64,000 bases of DNA from JBMYTN01 sp049604415 (GTDB lineage: Bacteria; Pseudomonadota; Alphaproteobacteria; Rhodospirillales; Rhodospirillaceae): contig JBMYTN010000008.1 in the NCBI GenBank assembly GCA_049604415.1, forward strand, positions 62,001 through 126,000, in the 5' to 3' direction. The position numbers and the translations under genes are program-made. The notes under the pieces were generated by a model, which was not told the origin of the DNA, did no database searches, and saw nothing but the letters and a program-made list of their open reading frames with translations. Shown piece after piece: positions 52,082 to 63,094 of the stretch. The stretch's first letter is position 1, and the number at the start of each line of letters is the position of its first letter.

Positions 52082-53644
52082 TTAGGTCAAAGCAGCGGAT
52101 TTTTCCCGTCGGCGTTGGATCGAGGAGGGAATCTTCATCGCCTCGCGATATTTCGCCACGGTGCGCCGGGCGATGTCGATCCCGTCGGCTTTCAGGATTT
52201 CGACAATCTTGTCATCGGACAGGATCGCCTTGGGCGGTTCGGCATCGATCATGGTGCGGATCCGATCGCGCACCGCCTCTGCGGAATGGGCATCGCCGCC
52301 ATCGGTGCCGCCAATCGCTTGAGTGAAAAAATACTTCAACTCGAACACCCCTCGGGGGGTGGCGATGAATTTATTGTTGGTCACCCGGCTGACGGTGCTT
52401 TCATGCATCTCGATGGCCTCGGCGATATCGCGCAGGATCAAGGGGCGCAAATGGCGCACCCCTTTGGCGAAAAAGCTGTCCTGCAGCCGGACAATCTCGG
52501 TGGCGACCTTCAAAATGGTGTTGGCCCGCTGATCCAAGGACTTCACCAGCCAATTGGCCGATTGCAGCTGTTCGGTGATGAAGGTTTTGGCGTCCTTGTC
52601 CCGGCGGCCCCGGTTCAGCCGGGCAAAATAGCGCATATTGACCAGGACCCGAGGCAGGGTCTCGGTGTTCAGCTCGACCAACCAGCCGCCTTCCGCCGTG
52701 TCTGCCGCCGGATCCGGACGCATCACCACATCGGGCACCATGGTTTGCACGGTTTCATGCTGGAACCGCAGGCCAGGTTTGGGGTCCAAGGCGCGGATCT
52801 CCTGGATCATGTCCAAAAGATCCTCCTTATCCACCCCACAGATTTGCATCAGTTGGGTGAATTCCCGCTTGGCCAAGCGGTCCAGATTGGCCAGCAGGGC
52901 GGCCATGGCCGGGTCCAACCGATCCCGGTCGGCCAGTTGCAGGGCCAGACACTCTGCCAGGGAGCGGGCAAACACCCCCGGGGGATCCATCCGCTGCAAC
53001 CGGGCCAAAACCCGTTCCACATCTGCTAAGGGACAGCCAAGCATGGCCGCCGCATCGTCCAAGCTGCCCGAGAGCCAGCCGGTTTCTTCCAACTGCCCGG
53101 CCAAATGCAGCGCGATCAAGCGGTCTGCCCCGTCGGTGATGTCCACACCAATCTGAGCTTCGATATGATCGCTCAAGGTGGTGGCTTCGGACAGCATGGC
53201 CTCCAGCCCGGCCCCGCCATCCTCATCAAAGGATCCGCCGGCCCCGCCGGACCCGGTGGAGGACGACCAGGACAGGCTGCCATCCTCGGCCCCGTCTGCG
53301 CCCGTCGCTCCGTCAGCAGAGGACGTGCCGACCCCATCGCTGGGGCCTTGTTCATCGCGATCGGTGTTGAAGGCATGGTCAACCGGGGCTTCGGACGCTG
53401 TGCCGGGCAATGCGTCAAGCACCGGGGCTTCCGGGCGCTCCCGGGCGTCGGCCATGCCCTCGGCTTCCAGGATCGGCGCCTCCGCAGACGCCCGTTCCAG
53501 GAGCGGATTGCTTTCCAGCTGCTGCTCAACAAAGGCCACGAGGTCGAGATTGGACAGCTGCAGCAGCTTGATGGCCTGCTGCAGTTGCGGCGTCATCACC
53601 AATGTCTGGGATTGACGCAGATCCAATCTGGGAGTCATGGCCAT
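52082..53644 (-). CDS. rpoN: RNA polymerase sigma-54 factor
   Basis: 520 residues. The N-terminal activator-binding region is rich in Gln/Leu (QSQTLVMTPQLQQAIKLLQL), followed by an acidic variable linker, the core-binding domain, the HTH (IAEAIEMHESTVSRVTNNKF) and the RpoN box ARRTVAKYRE. It directs transcription from -24/-12 promoters. A 28-base gap separates it from lptB upstream. Confidence 0.97.
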   Translation of the reverse strand: MAMTPRLDLRQSQTLVMTPQLQQAIKLLQLSNLDLVAFVEQQLESNPLLERASAEAPILEAEGMADARERPEAPVLDALPGTASEAPVDHAFNTDRDEQGPSDGVGTSSADGATGADGAEDGSLSWSSSTGSGGAGGSFDEDGGAGLEAMLSEATTLSDHIEAQIGVDITDGADRLIALHLAGQLEETGWLSGSLDDAAAMLGCPLADVERVLARLQRMDPPGVFARSLAECLALQLADRDRLDPAMAALLANLDRLAKREFTQLMQICGVDKEDLLDMIQEIRALDPKPGLRFQHETVQTMVPDVVMRPDPAADTAEGGWLVELNTETLPRVLVNMRYFARLNRGRRDKDAKTFITEQLQSANWLVKSLDQRANTILKVATEIVRLQDSFFAKGVRHLRPLILRDIAEAIEMHESTVSRVTNNKFIATPRGVFELKYFFTQAIGGTDGGDAHSAEAVRDRIRTMIDAEPPKAILSDDKIVEILKADGIDIARRTVAKYREAMKIPSSIQRRREKSAALT

Positions 53645-53672
53645 CGGCAGAACTCTCCCACAACCCTAACGG

Positions 53673-54590
53673 CTAAAGACTAAAGCTGTCCCCGAGATAC
53701 ACTCGGCGGACACCCTCATGGGCGACAATTTCAGACGGCGCGCCCTCCATCATGACCGATCCCTCATGGAGGATGTAGGCGCGGTCCACAATTTCCAATG
53801 TTTCCCGGACATTGTGGTCAGTGATCAACACCCCAAGCCCGCGATCCTTCAAATGGGCGACCAGATCCCGGATCTCGCCCACCGCAATGGGATCGATCCC
53901 GGCCAAGGGCTCATCAAGCAGAATAAAGGCGGGGCGGGACGCCAGAGCCCGGGCAATTTCCGCCCGGCGCCGTTCGCCACCGGACAGGGACAAGGCCGAG
54001 GAATGGCGCAGCCGGGAGATGGAAAACTCTTCCAACAGCGCATCAAGCTCCTGTTGGCGCTTTTGCTTGTTCGGCTCGACCGCTTCGAGGATCGAGCGGA
54101 CATTTTCTTCCACCGTCATGCCCCGGAAAATCGAGGCTTCCTGGGGCAGATAGCCGACCCCCATCCGGGAGCGCTTATACATCGGCAGCCGGGTCACATC
54201 GCGGCCATCAAGGAAAATATGACCGTAATCCGGCTGGATCAGCCCGGTGATACAATAAAAACAGGTCGTCTTGCCCGCGCCATTGGGGCCAAGCAGGCCT
54301 ACGGCTTCGCCGCGCTGCACCGACACACTGACCTGCCGCAGCACTTCCCGGCGCTTAAACCGTTTGCCAATGGCCACCGCATAGAGCCCGGCATCGGCCA
54401 CATCTTCAATGCCCCCGCCATGGTGGCGTTGCTCTTCGCTTAAGGTTTCGCTTTGCGCAACAATGGCGTCCATCAGCGCATCATCATCGCTGGTCTGGGC
54501 GGCCTCGCCCTCGCCCGGATAGTCCAAGGCTGGGGCCGCTGGCTCAGCCCGTGCCGTATCGCCTTTGCGGCCAAACAGACGGGTGATCAT
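53673..54590 (-). CDS. lptB: LPS export ABC transporter ATPase LptB
   Basis: 305 residues, about 60 longer than usual because of an N-terminal acidic extension (about 1-65). The ABC domain has Walker A GPNGAGKTT, signature LSGGERRR, Walker B FILLDEPLAGID and the H-loop TDHNVRETL. It powers lipopolysaccharide extraction with LptFG. The start ATG overlaps the lptA stop (ATGA). Confidence 0.95.
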   Translation of the reverse strand: MITRLFGRKGDTARAEPAAPALDYPGEGEAAQTSDDDALMDAIVAQSETLSEEQRHHGGGIEDVADAGLYAVAIGKRFKRREVLRQVSVSVQRGEAVGLLGPNGAGKTTCFYCITGLIQPDYGHIFLDGRDVTRLPMYKRSRMGVGYLPQEASIFRGMTVEENVRSILEAVEPNKQKRQQELDALLEEFSISRLRHSSALSLSGGERRRAEIARALASRPAFILLDEPLAGIDPIAVGEIRDLVAHLKDRGLGVLITDHNVRETLEIVDRAYILHEGSVMMEGAPSEIVAHEGVRRVYLGDSFSL

Positions 54591-55873
54591 TGCACCTGCT
54601 CCCACACACCAGGCGTGGTGTCCCTGGCCCCGCCGCGCAGCAATTGCGGCGGTGGCGGCGGGGCGACGCTGGTGTCAGCGGCCCCGTTTTGCGATTGCGG
54701 ATCCGGCGATTGATAAATGCTCAAGCGGGATGGGCCGCTGCTGGCATCTCCTGGAGCTGCCTCTGCCCCCGCACCGGTTCCAGACGCGGCCCCGTCTGCT
54801 GTGGTTCCATCCGCATCATCCGCAGTGCCCCCGGCTTCAGAGGATTTCAGCAAGGCGCGGGCCCGGGTGCCCCGACCGCCCTCCAAAGTCCGCACCCCGG
54901 TGCGGGTGTTGATCACCGCCCGGGTGCCGTTCATTTGATCGGTCGAGGTTGTGACCCGCACATCGCCCAGCACCACGGCAATGGCGGTTTGCGGGTCATA
55001 GGTGCCTTCATCGCCATAGACCACCTCTTCCGGGGTGACGACCACCACATTGCCATGGGCGGTCATGAAGCGGATGCCGCCCTCATCACTGACCCCATCC
55101 CCGGTGCCGCCTTCGGCGCCGTTTTCATCGGTTTCCGGCGCTGCAGCCAAAACCGAGCCGACCTGCATCACATCGCCAAAGCCTTCCGGCTCGCTGAAAT
55201 AGGCGGTCAGCACATCGCCGCGAATGGTTCGGTCTTCGGTGGGCTTGTAGTTCACCGCCTGGCCCCGGGCGACGGCGATATCCAGATCAGCCCAATATTC
55301 TAGGCTGTCTTCCGCCAGCACCACATCCTGCGGGGTTTCCATGCGCAGATCATTGCCCGTCACCCACATGACCTTGCGGTCGATATCGCGGACGGCCAAA
55401 TCGCCGCTGGTGATGCGGTCAGGCTGAACAATGATCACATTGCCCCGGGCTTCCATGCGGTAAATCTCGGTGCCCCCACCGGAGCCCCCGCTATCGGCTG
55501 GCGCAGCAGCCTCTGCCCCCGCAGTGGGGTTTTGCACCCCGGTCACGCCACCTTGAACCGGTTGGGCAGGCCCGGTGCCCTTGTCGCGGTAATGGGCGAT
55601 CAGAACGTCGCCATAATAGAGCTCATCACCATCCACGGCGACCGCATTGCCCCGGGCTATATACATCTGGACGTCCTTGCGCCACTCAATGCCATTGTCG
55701 GCAAAGATCTCGATCGGGGCGTCACCGTCATCCTCGCCGCCCTCGTCGCCAGAGAGCGCTCCCTGGGCCAGGGCCTGGGCAGGCAGCACAGCGATGCCAA
55801 GCGCAAGCCAGAGGGCGGTCCAAGACCTGCGGCCCCGCTGGACGGTCCGGCCCAGTTCGAAAACAAAACTCAT
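54587..55873 (-). CDS. lptA: LptA/OstA-like LPS transport protein, enlarged
   Basis: A 428-residue periplasmic protein, over twice the usual length. It has a signal peptide (LPAQALAQ), OstA-type beta-jellyroll repeats starting at IEIFADNGIEWRKDVQMYIARGNAVA and later IIVQPDRITSGDLAVRDI and VVVVTPEEVVYGDEGTYDPQ, with Gly/Ala/Glu-rich linkers between them (about 110-135 and 245-265) and a disordered C-terminal 80 residues. It bridges LPS across the periplasm. It overlaps lptC and lptB by four bases each. Confidence 0.88.
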   Translation of the reverse strand: MSFVFELGRTVQRGRRSWTALWLALGIAVLPAQALAQGALSGDEGGEDDGDAPIEIFADNGIEWRKDVQMYIARGNAVAVDGDELYYGDVLIAHYRDKGTGPAQPVQGGVTGVQNPTAGAEAAAPADSGGSGGGTEIYRMEARGNVIIVQPDRITSGDLAVRDIDRKVMWVTGNDLRMETPQDVVLAEDSLEYWADLDIAVARGQAVNYKPTEDRTIRGDVLTAYFSEPEGFGDVMQVGSVLAAAPETDENGAEGGTGDGVSDEGGIRFMTAHGNVVVVTPEEVVYGDEGTYDPQTAIAVVLGDVRVTTSTDQMNGTRAVINTRTGVRTLEGGRGTRARALLKSSEAGGTADDADGTTADGAASGTGAGAEAAPGDASSGPSRLSIYQSPDPQSQNGAADTSVAPPPPPQLLRGGARDTTPGVWEQVQ

Positions 55874-56829
55874 GGTCGGGTTTCCTGATCCCATTGCGCT
55901 GGTGGGGCGGGCTTGGCAAGCGGCGGGGCCACAGTCGGGTCTTGCGGTGCCGCAGTCTCGATGCCCCCAGAGGAGGGGGGTACGCCTGCCTCTTGGGGGG
56001 CGGGCGCGGTGTTCAAAACCGGGATTCCGCCCGGTTGAACGGACAGCGCCGCCGGTGGCACGGTGCCGCCGTCATAAAAGCTGGGTGTGGTGGTTTGCGG
56101 CAGGCTGGCAAAGCGCGGGGGCAAATCGGGCCGGTCTGGGATCGACATCACGCGCCCCTGGGTCCGCTCTTCACCGCCGTTATAGAGCAACAGCCAGGCC
56201 GTGTTGGTGAACAGGATCACCTGACCGCCATCATTGATCTGAAAGCCTTCGCTGATGACTTCGCCGGTGATGCCATAGCCTCGGACCTCGTCGGACCCCA
56301 CCGCTTCGTCGCGGTCCAGGAACAGCCGGGCGGTCTCGGTGTGGAACTGATAGCCATCATCCCGATACAGGATCACATTGCCCGCCAAATCCAGCAGATC
56401 CTTGCTCTTGGTGTAATAGCCGGTGTCGCCTTCCAGCGAGAGCCATTTGTCATCGCTGCGGATCTGATCGCCCTTGGGGCTGAACAAATGCACCAGATCC
56501 TTGGCCGGACCCAGTTCCCGGGCCAGATCGGCGGTCAGGGTGTAGGGCTGGTCTTTGGAATCGACCCCCAAATAGCGGGCATTCACAATGCTGGTCAGGT
56601 CGGCCTGGCTGGGATCAAGCTCGGCAAAGGTCAGTTGGAAGCGTTCGGCCCGCTCGGCGATTTGCGGCCAGGCAAACACCACCCCAACCAACAACAGCGC
56701 ACAAAGCGGCAGCAAAAGCTTCATCGAGGAGACAAAGCGGGCATAGGCATCCCGGCCTTCGGTCAAGGCGAACCCCGGGGGAAGACCCGCAGGTGAAAGG
56801 CCCATGCGCGGCGTGTCTCGGGGGGCCAT
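55870..56829 (-). CDS. lptC: LPS export system protein LptC
   Basis: 319 residues. One N-terminal transmembrane helix (about 37-55, LLLPLCALLLVGVVFAWP) anchors the LptC beta-jellyroll (FAELDPSQADLTSIVNARYLG, then NVILYRDDGYQFHTETARLF). The C-terminal 90 residues are Pro-rich and disordered, beyond the usual LptC end. It hands LPS from LptBFG to LptA. It is placed directly after kdsD with a two-base gap. Confidence 0.9.
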   Translation of the reverse strand: MAPRDTPRMGLSPAGLPPGFALTEGRDAYARFVSSMKLLLPLCALLLVGVVFAWPQIAERAERFQLTFAELDPSQADLTSIVNARYLGVDSKDQPYTLTADLARELGPAKDLVHLFSPKGDQIRSDDKWLSLEGDTGYYTKSKDLLDLAGNVILYRDDGYQFHTETARLFLDRDEAVGSDEVRGYGITGEVISEGFQINDGGQVILFTNTAWLLLYNGGEERTQGRVMSIPDRPDLPPRFASLPQTTTPSFYDGGTVPPAALSVQPGGIPVLNTAPAPQEAGVPPSSGGIETAAPQDPTVAPPLAKPAPPAQWDQETRP

Positions 56830-56831
56830 GG

Positions 56832-57926
56832 TCAGGCCAACCCGGCCCGCAGGCAGTCATGCAAATGCAGCACGCCCACCGGACGGCTCTCGCCATCGAC
56901 AATAAACACCGAGGTGATGGTTTTGCGGTTCATCACGCCTAAGGCTTCGACGGCCAACATGGCCGGGACCACTTGGGTCGGGTTGCCGGTCATGACATCC
57001 GCAGCGGTCCGGTCGAGCAGGGAATCTTCCATATGGCGGCGCAAATCCCCATCGGTGATGATCCCGACCAGGATCCCCTCAGCGTCAACAACCCCGGCAC
57101 AGCCCAAGCTCTTGGCAGTGATTTCGATCACCACTGCCCCCATCGGGGTGTCGAGATCCACCAGCGGCAACCCCGCCCCTTTATGCATCAGATCACTGCA
57201 GCGCAGCAGATTGCGCCCCAGCTGACCGCCGGGATGGAAGGTTTTAAAGTCTGCGGCACTGAATCCACGCCGTTCCAACAAGGCCACCGCCAAAGCATCG
57301 CCCAGCGCCATGGTCATCACGGTCGAGGTGGTCGGGGCCAGCCCATGGGGGCAGGCCTCTGGAGCTGAAGGCAAAATCAGCGACACATCCGCCGCCTCGG
57401 CCAAGGTGTTGCCGCGCCGACCGGTGATCGAGACCAACAAAATATTAAAACGGCGGGTGAAGGCGATCAGATCGGACAGCTCTGGCGTTTCGCCGGAATT
57501 GGACAGGGCAATGACCCCGTCATCCGGGCCAATCATGCCTAAATCGCCATGGCTGGCCTCCCCGGGATGAACAAAAAAAGCCGGGGTGCCGGTGGACGCC
57601 AAGGTTGCCGCCAGTTTTCGACCAATATGGCCGCTTTTGCCCATGCCGGTGACAATCACCTTGCCCGGCAACCGCAACAGACGGTCTACCGCTTGAGAAA
57701 AAGAGGCATCCAAGGCTTCGGACAGCGCCTTCAGGCCGTCCATTTCCTTTTCAAAGACCTGACGGGCGGCGACAAGATCGGCTTGGAGACTGGCTTCTGG
57801 GTCAGCCAGGAGATCAGCCGGGTTGGGCACAGAGGAACCCGCATCGATCGCCAAACGATCCATGCTGTCGTCAACGGCGGACTTGGTGCCGTCATCCATC
57901 TTGTGATCCACCCGGGCTAGGGCCAT
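56832..57926 (-). CDS. kdsD: Arabinose-5-phosphate isomerase
   Basis: 364 residues with a SIS domain (KVIVTGMGKSGHIGRKLAATLASTG start, LALSNSGETPE type motif) and two CBS domains near the C-terminus. It converts ribulose 5-phosphate to arabinose 5-phosphate for Kdo synthesis. The N-terminus has about 40 extra residues. It heads the lpt operon. Confidence 0.95.
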   Translation of the reverse strand: MALARVDHKMDDGTKSAVDDSMDRLAIDAGSSVPNPADLLADPEASLQADLVAARQVFEKEMDGLKALSEALDASFSQAVDRLLRLPGKVIVTGMGKSGHIGRKLAATLASTGTPAFFVHPGEASHGDLGMIGPDDGVIALSNSGETPELSDLIAFTRRFNILLVSITGRRGNTLAEAADVSLILPSAPEACPHGLAPTTSTVMTMALGDALAVALLERRGFSAADFKTFHPGGQLGRNLLRCSDLMHKGAGLPLVDLDTPMGAVVIEITAKSLGCAGVVDAEGILVGIITDGDLRRHMEDSLLDRTAADVMTGNPTQVVPAMLAVEALGVMNRKTITSVFIVDGESRPVGVLHLHDCLRAGLA

Positions 57927-58008
57927 GCTGTGCCGACTCCCTCATTGATCTGTCGAGTTATAAAGAGGTTTGCGGGCCGGGCCAAGCGGGATCGCCCAGG
58001 CCTCATGC

Positions 58009-58036
58009 AAAAAATACGCCGAACTTCCGGTTCGGC
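58009..58036 (-). terminator. Intrinsic terminator of rnd
   Basis: A 7-bp perfect stem (58018-58024 with 58030-58036) is followed on the minus strand by a T-run (58014-58009). It lies about 140 bases beyond the rnd stop and upstream of the kdsD start, so kdsD needs its own promoter. Confidence 0.75.
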
Positions 58037-58097
58037 CTGATCTTCATTGATCCAGCGGGGTCAATTTCCAACTAAGTCCTTAAAAATAAAGACATTC

Positions 58098-58125
58098 GCC
58101 TAGGAGTAAAAAAACTGACCTAGGC
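58098..58125. other. Inverted repeat between rnd and kdsD
   Basis: GCCTAGG (58098-58104) pairs with CCTAGGC (58119-58125) across a 14-base A-rich loop. It may be an operator or RNA hairpin in the rnd 3' region. Confidence 0.35.
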
Positions 58126-58176
58126 TTTGTCGCCCCATCGGTAGGGTCGATGCAACCCTGATGAGAGCGATGGCCG

Positions 58177-58836
58177 TTAATGAGCGAACAGGTCTTCGTC
58201 GTCCCAACCGGTCAGGTCCAGGGCCACCCTTGTTGCCAGAAAATCATGGCAAGACTTGGCCAGCGCGCTCCGGCCTTCCCGGGCCAAAAGCAGATCCAGA
58301 TGGGCTTTGAGCGCATGCAAATATAGCACATCCGAGGCCGCATAATGCTGCTGTTCCGGTGTCAGACTATCAGCCCCCCAATCGCTGGATTGTTCTTCCT
58401 TGTTCAAGGTCACCCCAAGCAAATCCCGACAGAGGGATTTCAGCGAATGGGAACTGGTGTTGGTCCGGCACAGCTTTGAGGCAATCTTGGTGCAATAGAC
58501 AGGGGTCAGATCGACGCCGAGCCAAGCCTTCAGGGACGCCATATCAAAGCGGCCATAATGCATGATCTTCACGCAAGCCGGATCGGCCATCACGGCAACC
58601 AGATTGGGGGCGTTATAGCCAAAGGCCCCACCGACCTTGACCAGATGGCAGACCCCATCGCCGCCGGAGAGCTGGACCAGACACAGCCGATCCCGGCTTA
58701 AATGCAGCCCCATGGTCTCTGTATCCACCGCCACGCCATGGGGAAAGCGCACATCCGCAGGCAAATCGCCTTCATGGAAGCGGATATCCGGTTGACCTGA
58801 GCTGAAAAACGCAGTGGGGGACATGATCAGCGCCAT
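58177..58836 (-). CDS. rnd: Ribonuclease D-like 3'-5' exonuclease
   Basis: 219 residues (215 if started at ATG 58824), the short form lacking HRDC domains. DEDD motifs are VDTETMGL, the middle MHYGRFDMASL and the final SDVLYLHAL with the Tyr. It trims tRNA and other RNA 3' ends. Located before kdsD, as in other alphaproteobacteria. Confidence 0.92.
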   Translation of the reverse strand: MALIMSPTAFFSSGQPDIRFHEGDLPADVRFPHGVAVDTETMGLHLSRDRLCLVQLSGGDGVCHLVKVGGAFGYNAPNLVAVMADPACVKIMHYGRFDMASLKAWLGVDLTPVYCTKIASKLCRTNTSSHSLKSLCRDLLGVTLNKEEQSSDWGADSLTPEQQHYAASDVLYLHALKAHLDLLLAREGRSALAKSCHDFLATRVALDLTGWDDEDLFAH

Positions 58837-59057
58837 CTAGGGGTGTTACCGACCCGTTCCAGACCGCAGGCCCCCACCCGAAACCGGTGATGAGGTCCCG
58901 TCAGCCTGAGCCAAGGATCGGCCCGAGACCAGCGGACGAAGCCGAAAGCGCTGCTATCAGAAGCACTTGCAGGACCCCCGTCCGAGATCGGGATTGTGGA
59001 ACAGCGCTGAGGGCCATGCAAGACCTATTCACTGCGAATAGCTTTGGAACAGGGGAA

Positions 59058-59101
59058 CGGGCTTTAGGACCCGGTCGAGAGCGTTCGACGCCCCAGGATG
59101 A
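59058..59101. repeat. Partial copy of the hairpin element
   Basis: 28 bases (59070-59097) are identical to 59174-59201 in the full element, with shared CGGGCT just before. It looks like a truncated earlier insertion or a duplication of the right half. Confidence 0.7.
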
Positions 59102-59120
59102 TCGGACTTGCCGGTTAGGT

Positions 59121-59220
59121 GGCGGTGAATTGGCGAAAGCCTGGCAGGAGACGCTCGAAGAGCGGGCTGGTGGCCCGGTCGAGAGCGTTCGACGCCCCAG
59201 GGTGACGCCAATTCACCGCC
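59121..59220. mobile_element. 100-bp hairpin element with 15-bp perfect terminal inverted repeats
   Basis: 59121-59135 and 59206-59220 are perfect inverted repeats. The inner 88 bases align without gaps to 50832-50919 in the MITE, sharing the central block CGGGCTGGTGGCCCGGTC. It starts nine bases after the dnaJ stop and could also serve as its terminator. It may be a minimal MITE. Confidence 0.75.
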
Positions 59221-59229
59221 AAAAGGGGG

Positions 59230-60387
59230 TCAGGTGAGATCGTCCCAAAATTCCTTAACCTTATCGAAGAAGCTTTGCGATTCCGGCTGGTGACCGCCGC
59301 CTTCGCCGTCACCGGCGGCCTCAAACTCCTTTAACAGCTCTTTTTGCCGCTTGGTCAAATTCACCGGCGTTTCCACACTGGCCAGAATGAACATATCGCC
59401 TCGGGTCGGGCTGCGCAGGACGCTCATCCCCTTGCCCCGCAAGCGGAATTGATTGCCCGTTTGGGTTCCTTCCGGGATCGTAACTTTGGCTTTGCCGCCA
59501 TCAATGGTCGGCACTTCCAAGCTGCCGCCCAGGCTGGCGGTGATCATCGAGATCGGCACCTTGCAATGGATGTTGGCGCCATCGCGTTGGAACAGGCGGT
59601 GTGGCCCGACGGAGAGGAAAATGTAGAGATCCCCCGCCGGAGCCCCACGCAGCCCGGCTTCGCCTTCGCCGGACAGCCGGATCCGGGTGCCGTCTTCGAC
59701 ACCGGCTGGGATGCCGACTTCCAAGCTCTTGTCTTTGCGAAGGCGACCGGACCCACCGCAATCGCCGCAGGGGTCTTTGATCACCTTGCCATGGCCGTGA
59801 CAGGCCGGGCAGGAGCGTTCAATGGTGAAAAAGCCTTGCTGGGAGCGGACTTTGCCCATGCCGTTACAGGTATTGCAGGTCTCGGGCTGGCCGCCATCGC
59901 GCACCCCGGTGCCTTTACAACTGTCACAGCCCACCGACGTTGGCACATCGATGGTGGTTTTTTTGCCGGCAAAGGCCTCCTCAAGCGAGATTTCCATATT
60001 GTAGCGCAGATCGGCCCCACGCAGGGAGGAGGGTCCACCCCCGCCGCCCCGGCGACCGCCACCCATGAAGTCACCAAAGACTTCATCAAAAATATCGGCA
60101 AATGAACCGCCTGCGAAACCAAAATCAGAAAACCCGCCGCGTCCGCCACCAGGGCCGCCTTGCTCAAAGGCCGCATGACCGTAACGATCATAGGCGGAGC
60201 GTTTTTGGTCGTCTTTCAGGACCTCATAGGCCTCGCCGACTTCGCGGAATTTGGCTTCCGCCTCGGCACTGTCCGGATTGCGGTCCGGGTGATATTGCAT
60301 GGCGAGCTTGCGATAGGCCCGCTTTAAGGTATCCGCGTCCGCATCCTTGCCGACGCCCAGCACTTCATAATAATCGCGCTTGCTCAT
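59230..60387 (-). CDS. dnaJ: Chaperone protein DnaJ
   Basis: 385 residues, full type I. The J domain has YYEVLGVGKDADADTLKRAY and the HPD motif (YHPDRN), followed by a G/F region, four zinc-binding CxxCxGxG repeats (CDSCKGTG, CNTCNGMG, CPACHGHG, CGDCGGSG) and the client-binding C-terminus. It delivers clients to DnaK. The gap to dnaK is 118 bases and holds a 7-bp hairpin (60456-60479). Confidence 0.97.
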   Translation of the reverse strand: MSKRDYYEVLGVGKDADADTLKRAYRKLAMQYHPDRNPDSAEAEAKFREVGEAYEVLKDDQKRSAYDRYGHAAFEQGGPGGGRGGFSDFGFAGGSFADIFDEVFGDFMGGGRRGGGGGPSSLRGADLRYNMEISLEEAFAGKKTTIDVPTSVGCDSCKGTGVRDGGQPETCNTCNGMGKVRSQQGFFTIERSCPACHGHGKVIKDPCGDCGGSGRLRKDKSLEVGIPAGVEDGTRIRLSGEGEAGLRGAPAGDLYIFLSVGPHRLFQRDGANIHCKVPISMITASLGGSLEVPTIDGGKAKVTIPEGTQTGNQFRLRGKGMSVLRSPTRGDMFILASVETPVNLTKRQKELLKEFEAAGDGEGGGHQPESQSFFDKVKEFWDDLT

Positions 60388-60505
60388 CACATACGGCCCC
60401 GTTTGTCACGCAGGCGAAACAGACAATCCCAGCCTGGATCCTGCCCAAGCCGGAAGGCGGGACCGTTTCCGATCCCGCCCTGATTGTCCTGGCAGTTGGT
60501 CAAAA

Positions 60506-62428
<1,923 letters not shown>

Positions 62429-62826
62429 GGTTCACAGGCTCCATTTTGGCAGACCTTCCGCGACCCTATTGTTGTCGGCATCACGGCGATCCCCGGAGGC
62501 GGGTGATTCAAAGGTCCTGTTTGACGGTACTTTTCCGGTTCCAGTACGCCTAAGATTTAGGCATTCTGACGTCTCCGGCCTGATATGGGACAAGGAAACC
62601 CGTCCCGCAATGTGTTGGCAGGGGTCGGCAATGCCATGGGCTTAGAGGGGATCCGTTGAAACACCACCGGATATCCCTGAGGCCACATGGCCATTGAACC
62701 AGAAACCGGGCGGATGTTAGCACTCCGGGTGGGGGACTGCCAAGGGGGCGATAAGGCTTTTGCAAAATCCGCAAGAGACAACCGCCCAAAACCATTTAAG
62801 TGTTTGTTTTCTTTGGGGGAAGAGCA
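62429..62826. other. Divergent promoter region of dnaK and the DUF1178 gene
   Basis: 398 bases without a convincing gene. It contains a palindrome GCCTAAGATTTAGGC (62548-62562) and a CIRCE-like inverted repeat (62717-62743). I could not assign a sigma-32 promoter with confidence. Confidence 0.55.
62717..62743. promoter_or_regulatory. CIRCE-like element
   Basis: TTAGCACTC, a 9-base spacer, then GACTGCCAA. The left arm is a perfect CIRCE half-site and the right matches GAGTGCTAA at 7 of 9 positions, with exact spacing. HrcA is the expected binder. It lies between dnaK (minus) and DUF1178 (plus). Confidence 0.6.
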
Positions 62827-63072
62827 ATGATCAAATACAGCTTGGCCTGCGATGAGGGCCATGTGTTCGATGAATGGTTTGATAATATGGCCGACTATGA
62901 CCAAAAGGCCGCCGCCGGAGAGTTGGTGTGCCCGGTCTGTGGCGGAATCAAAATCCAAAAAAGTTTGATGGCACCGAATATTGGGGCGAGCAAAGCCGCC
63001 GCAACCCCCGCCGCACCGCCCTGTGGTGCCCCGGCCTGCGGCTCGGGCATGTGCCCGTCCATGATGGCCTGA
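62827..63072 (+). CDS. DUF1178-like short zinc-ribbon protein
   Basis: 81 residues. The start MIKYSLACDEGHVFDEWF and the LVCPVCGGIKIQKSLMAPN block match the N-terminal part of DUF1178, with a C-x2-C knuckle. Family members are about twice as long; here the rest is replaced by an Ala/Pro stretch and a Cys-rich tail (CGAPACGSGMCPSMMA). It could be a truncated or compact member. ATG 62827 follows GGGGGAAGAG. The DUF1848 gene begins 22 bases later. Confidence 0.8.
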   Translation: MIKYSLACDEGHVFDEWFDNMADYDQKAAAGELVCPVCGGIKIQKSLMAPNIGASKAAATPAAPPCGAPACGSGMCPSMMA

Positions 63073-63094
63073 GAAAACCCCGGCGCGCCCGCCC

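Larger units (their letters stand above)
58837..59229. other. Intergenic region between rnd and dnaJ, repeat-rich
   Basis: 393 bases with no plausible gene. The right-hand third is the 100-bp hairpin element (59121-59220) preceded by a partial copy of it (59058-59101). The left part, before 59058, shows nothing I recognise apart from a promoter expected for rnd. Confidence 0.55.

Noticed and set aside
57927..58176. Possible small RNA gene between rnd and kdsD.
   Set aside because: Only a terminator and a short inverted repeat are seen; no RNA family was recognised.
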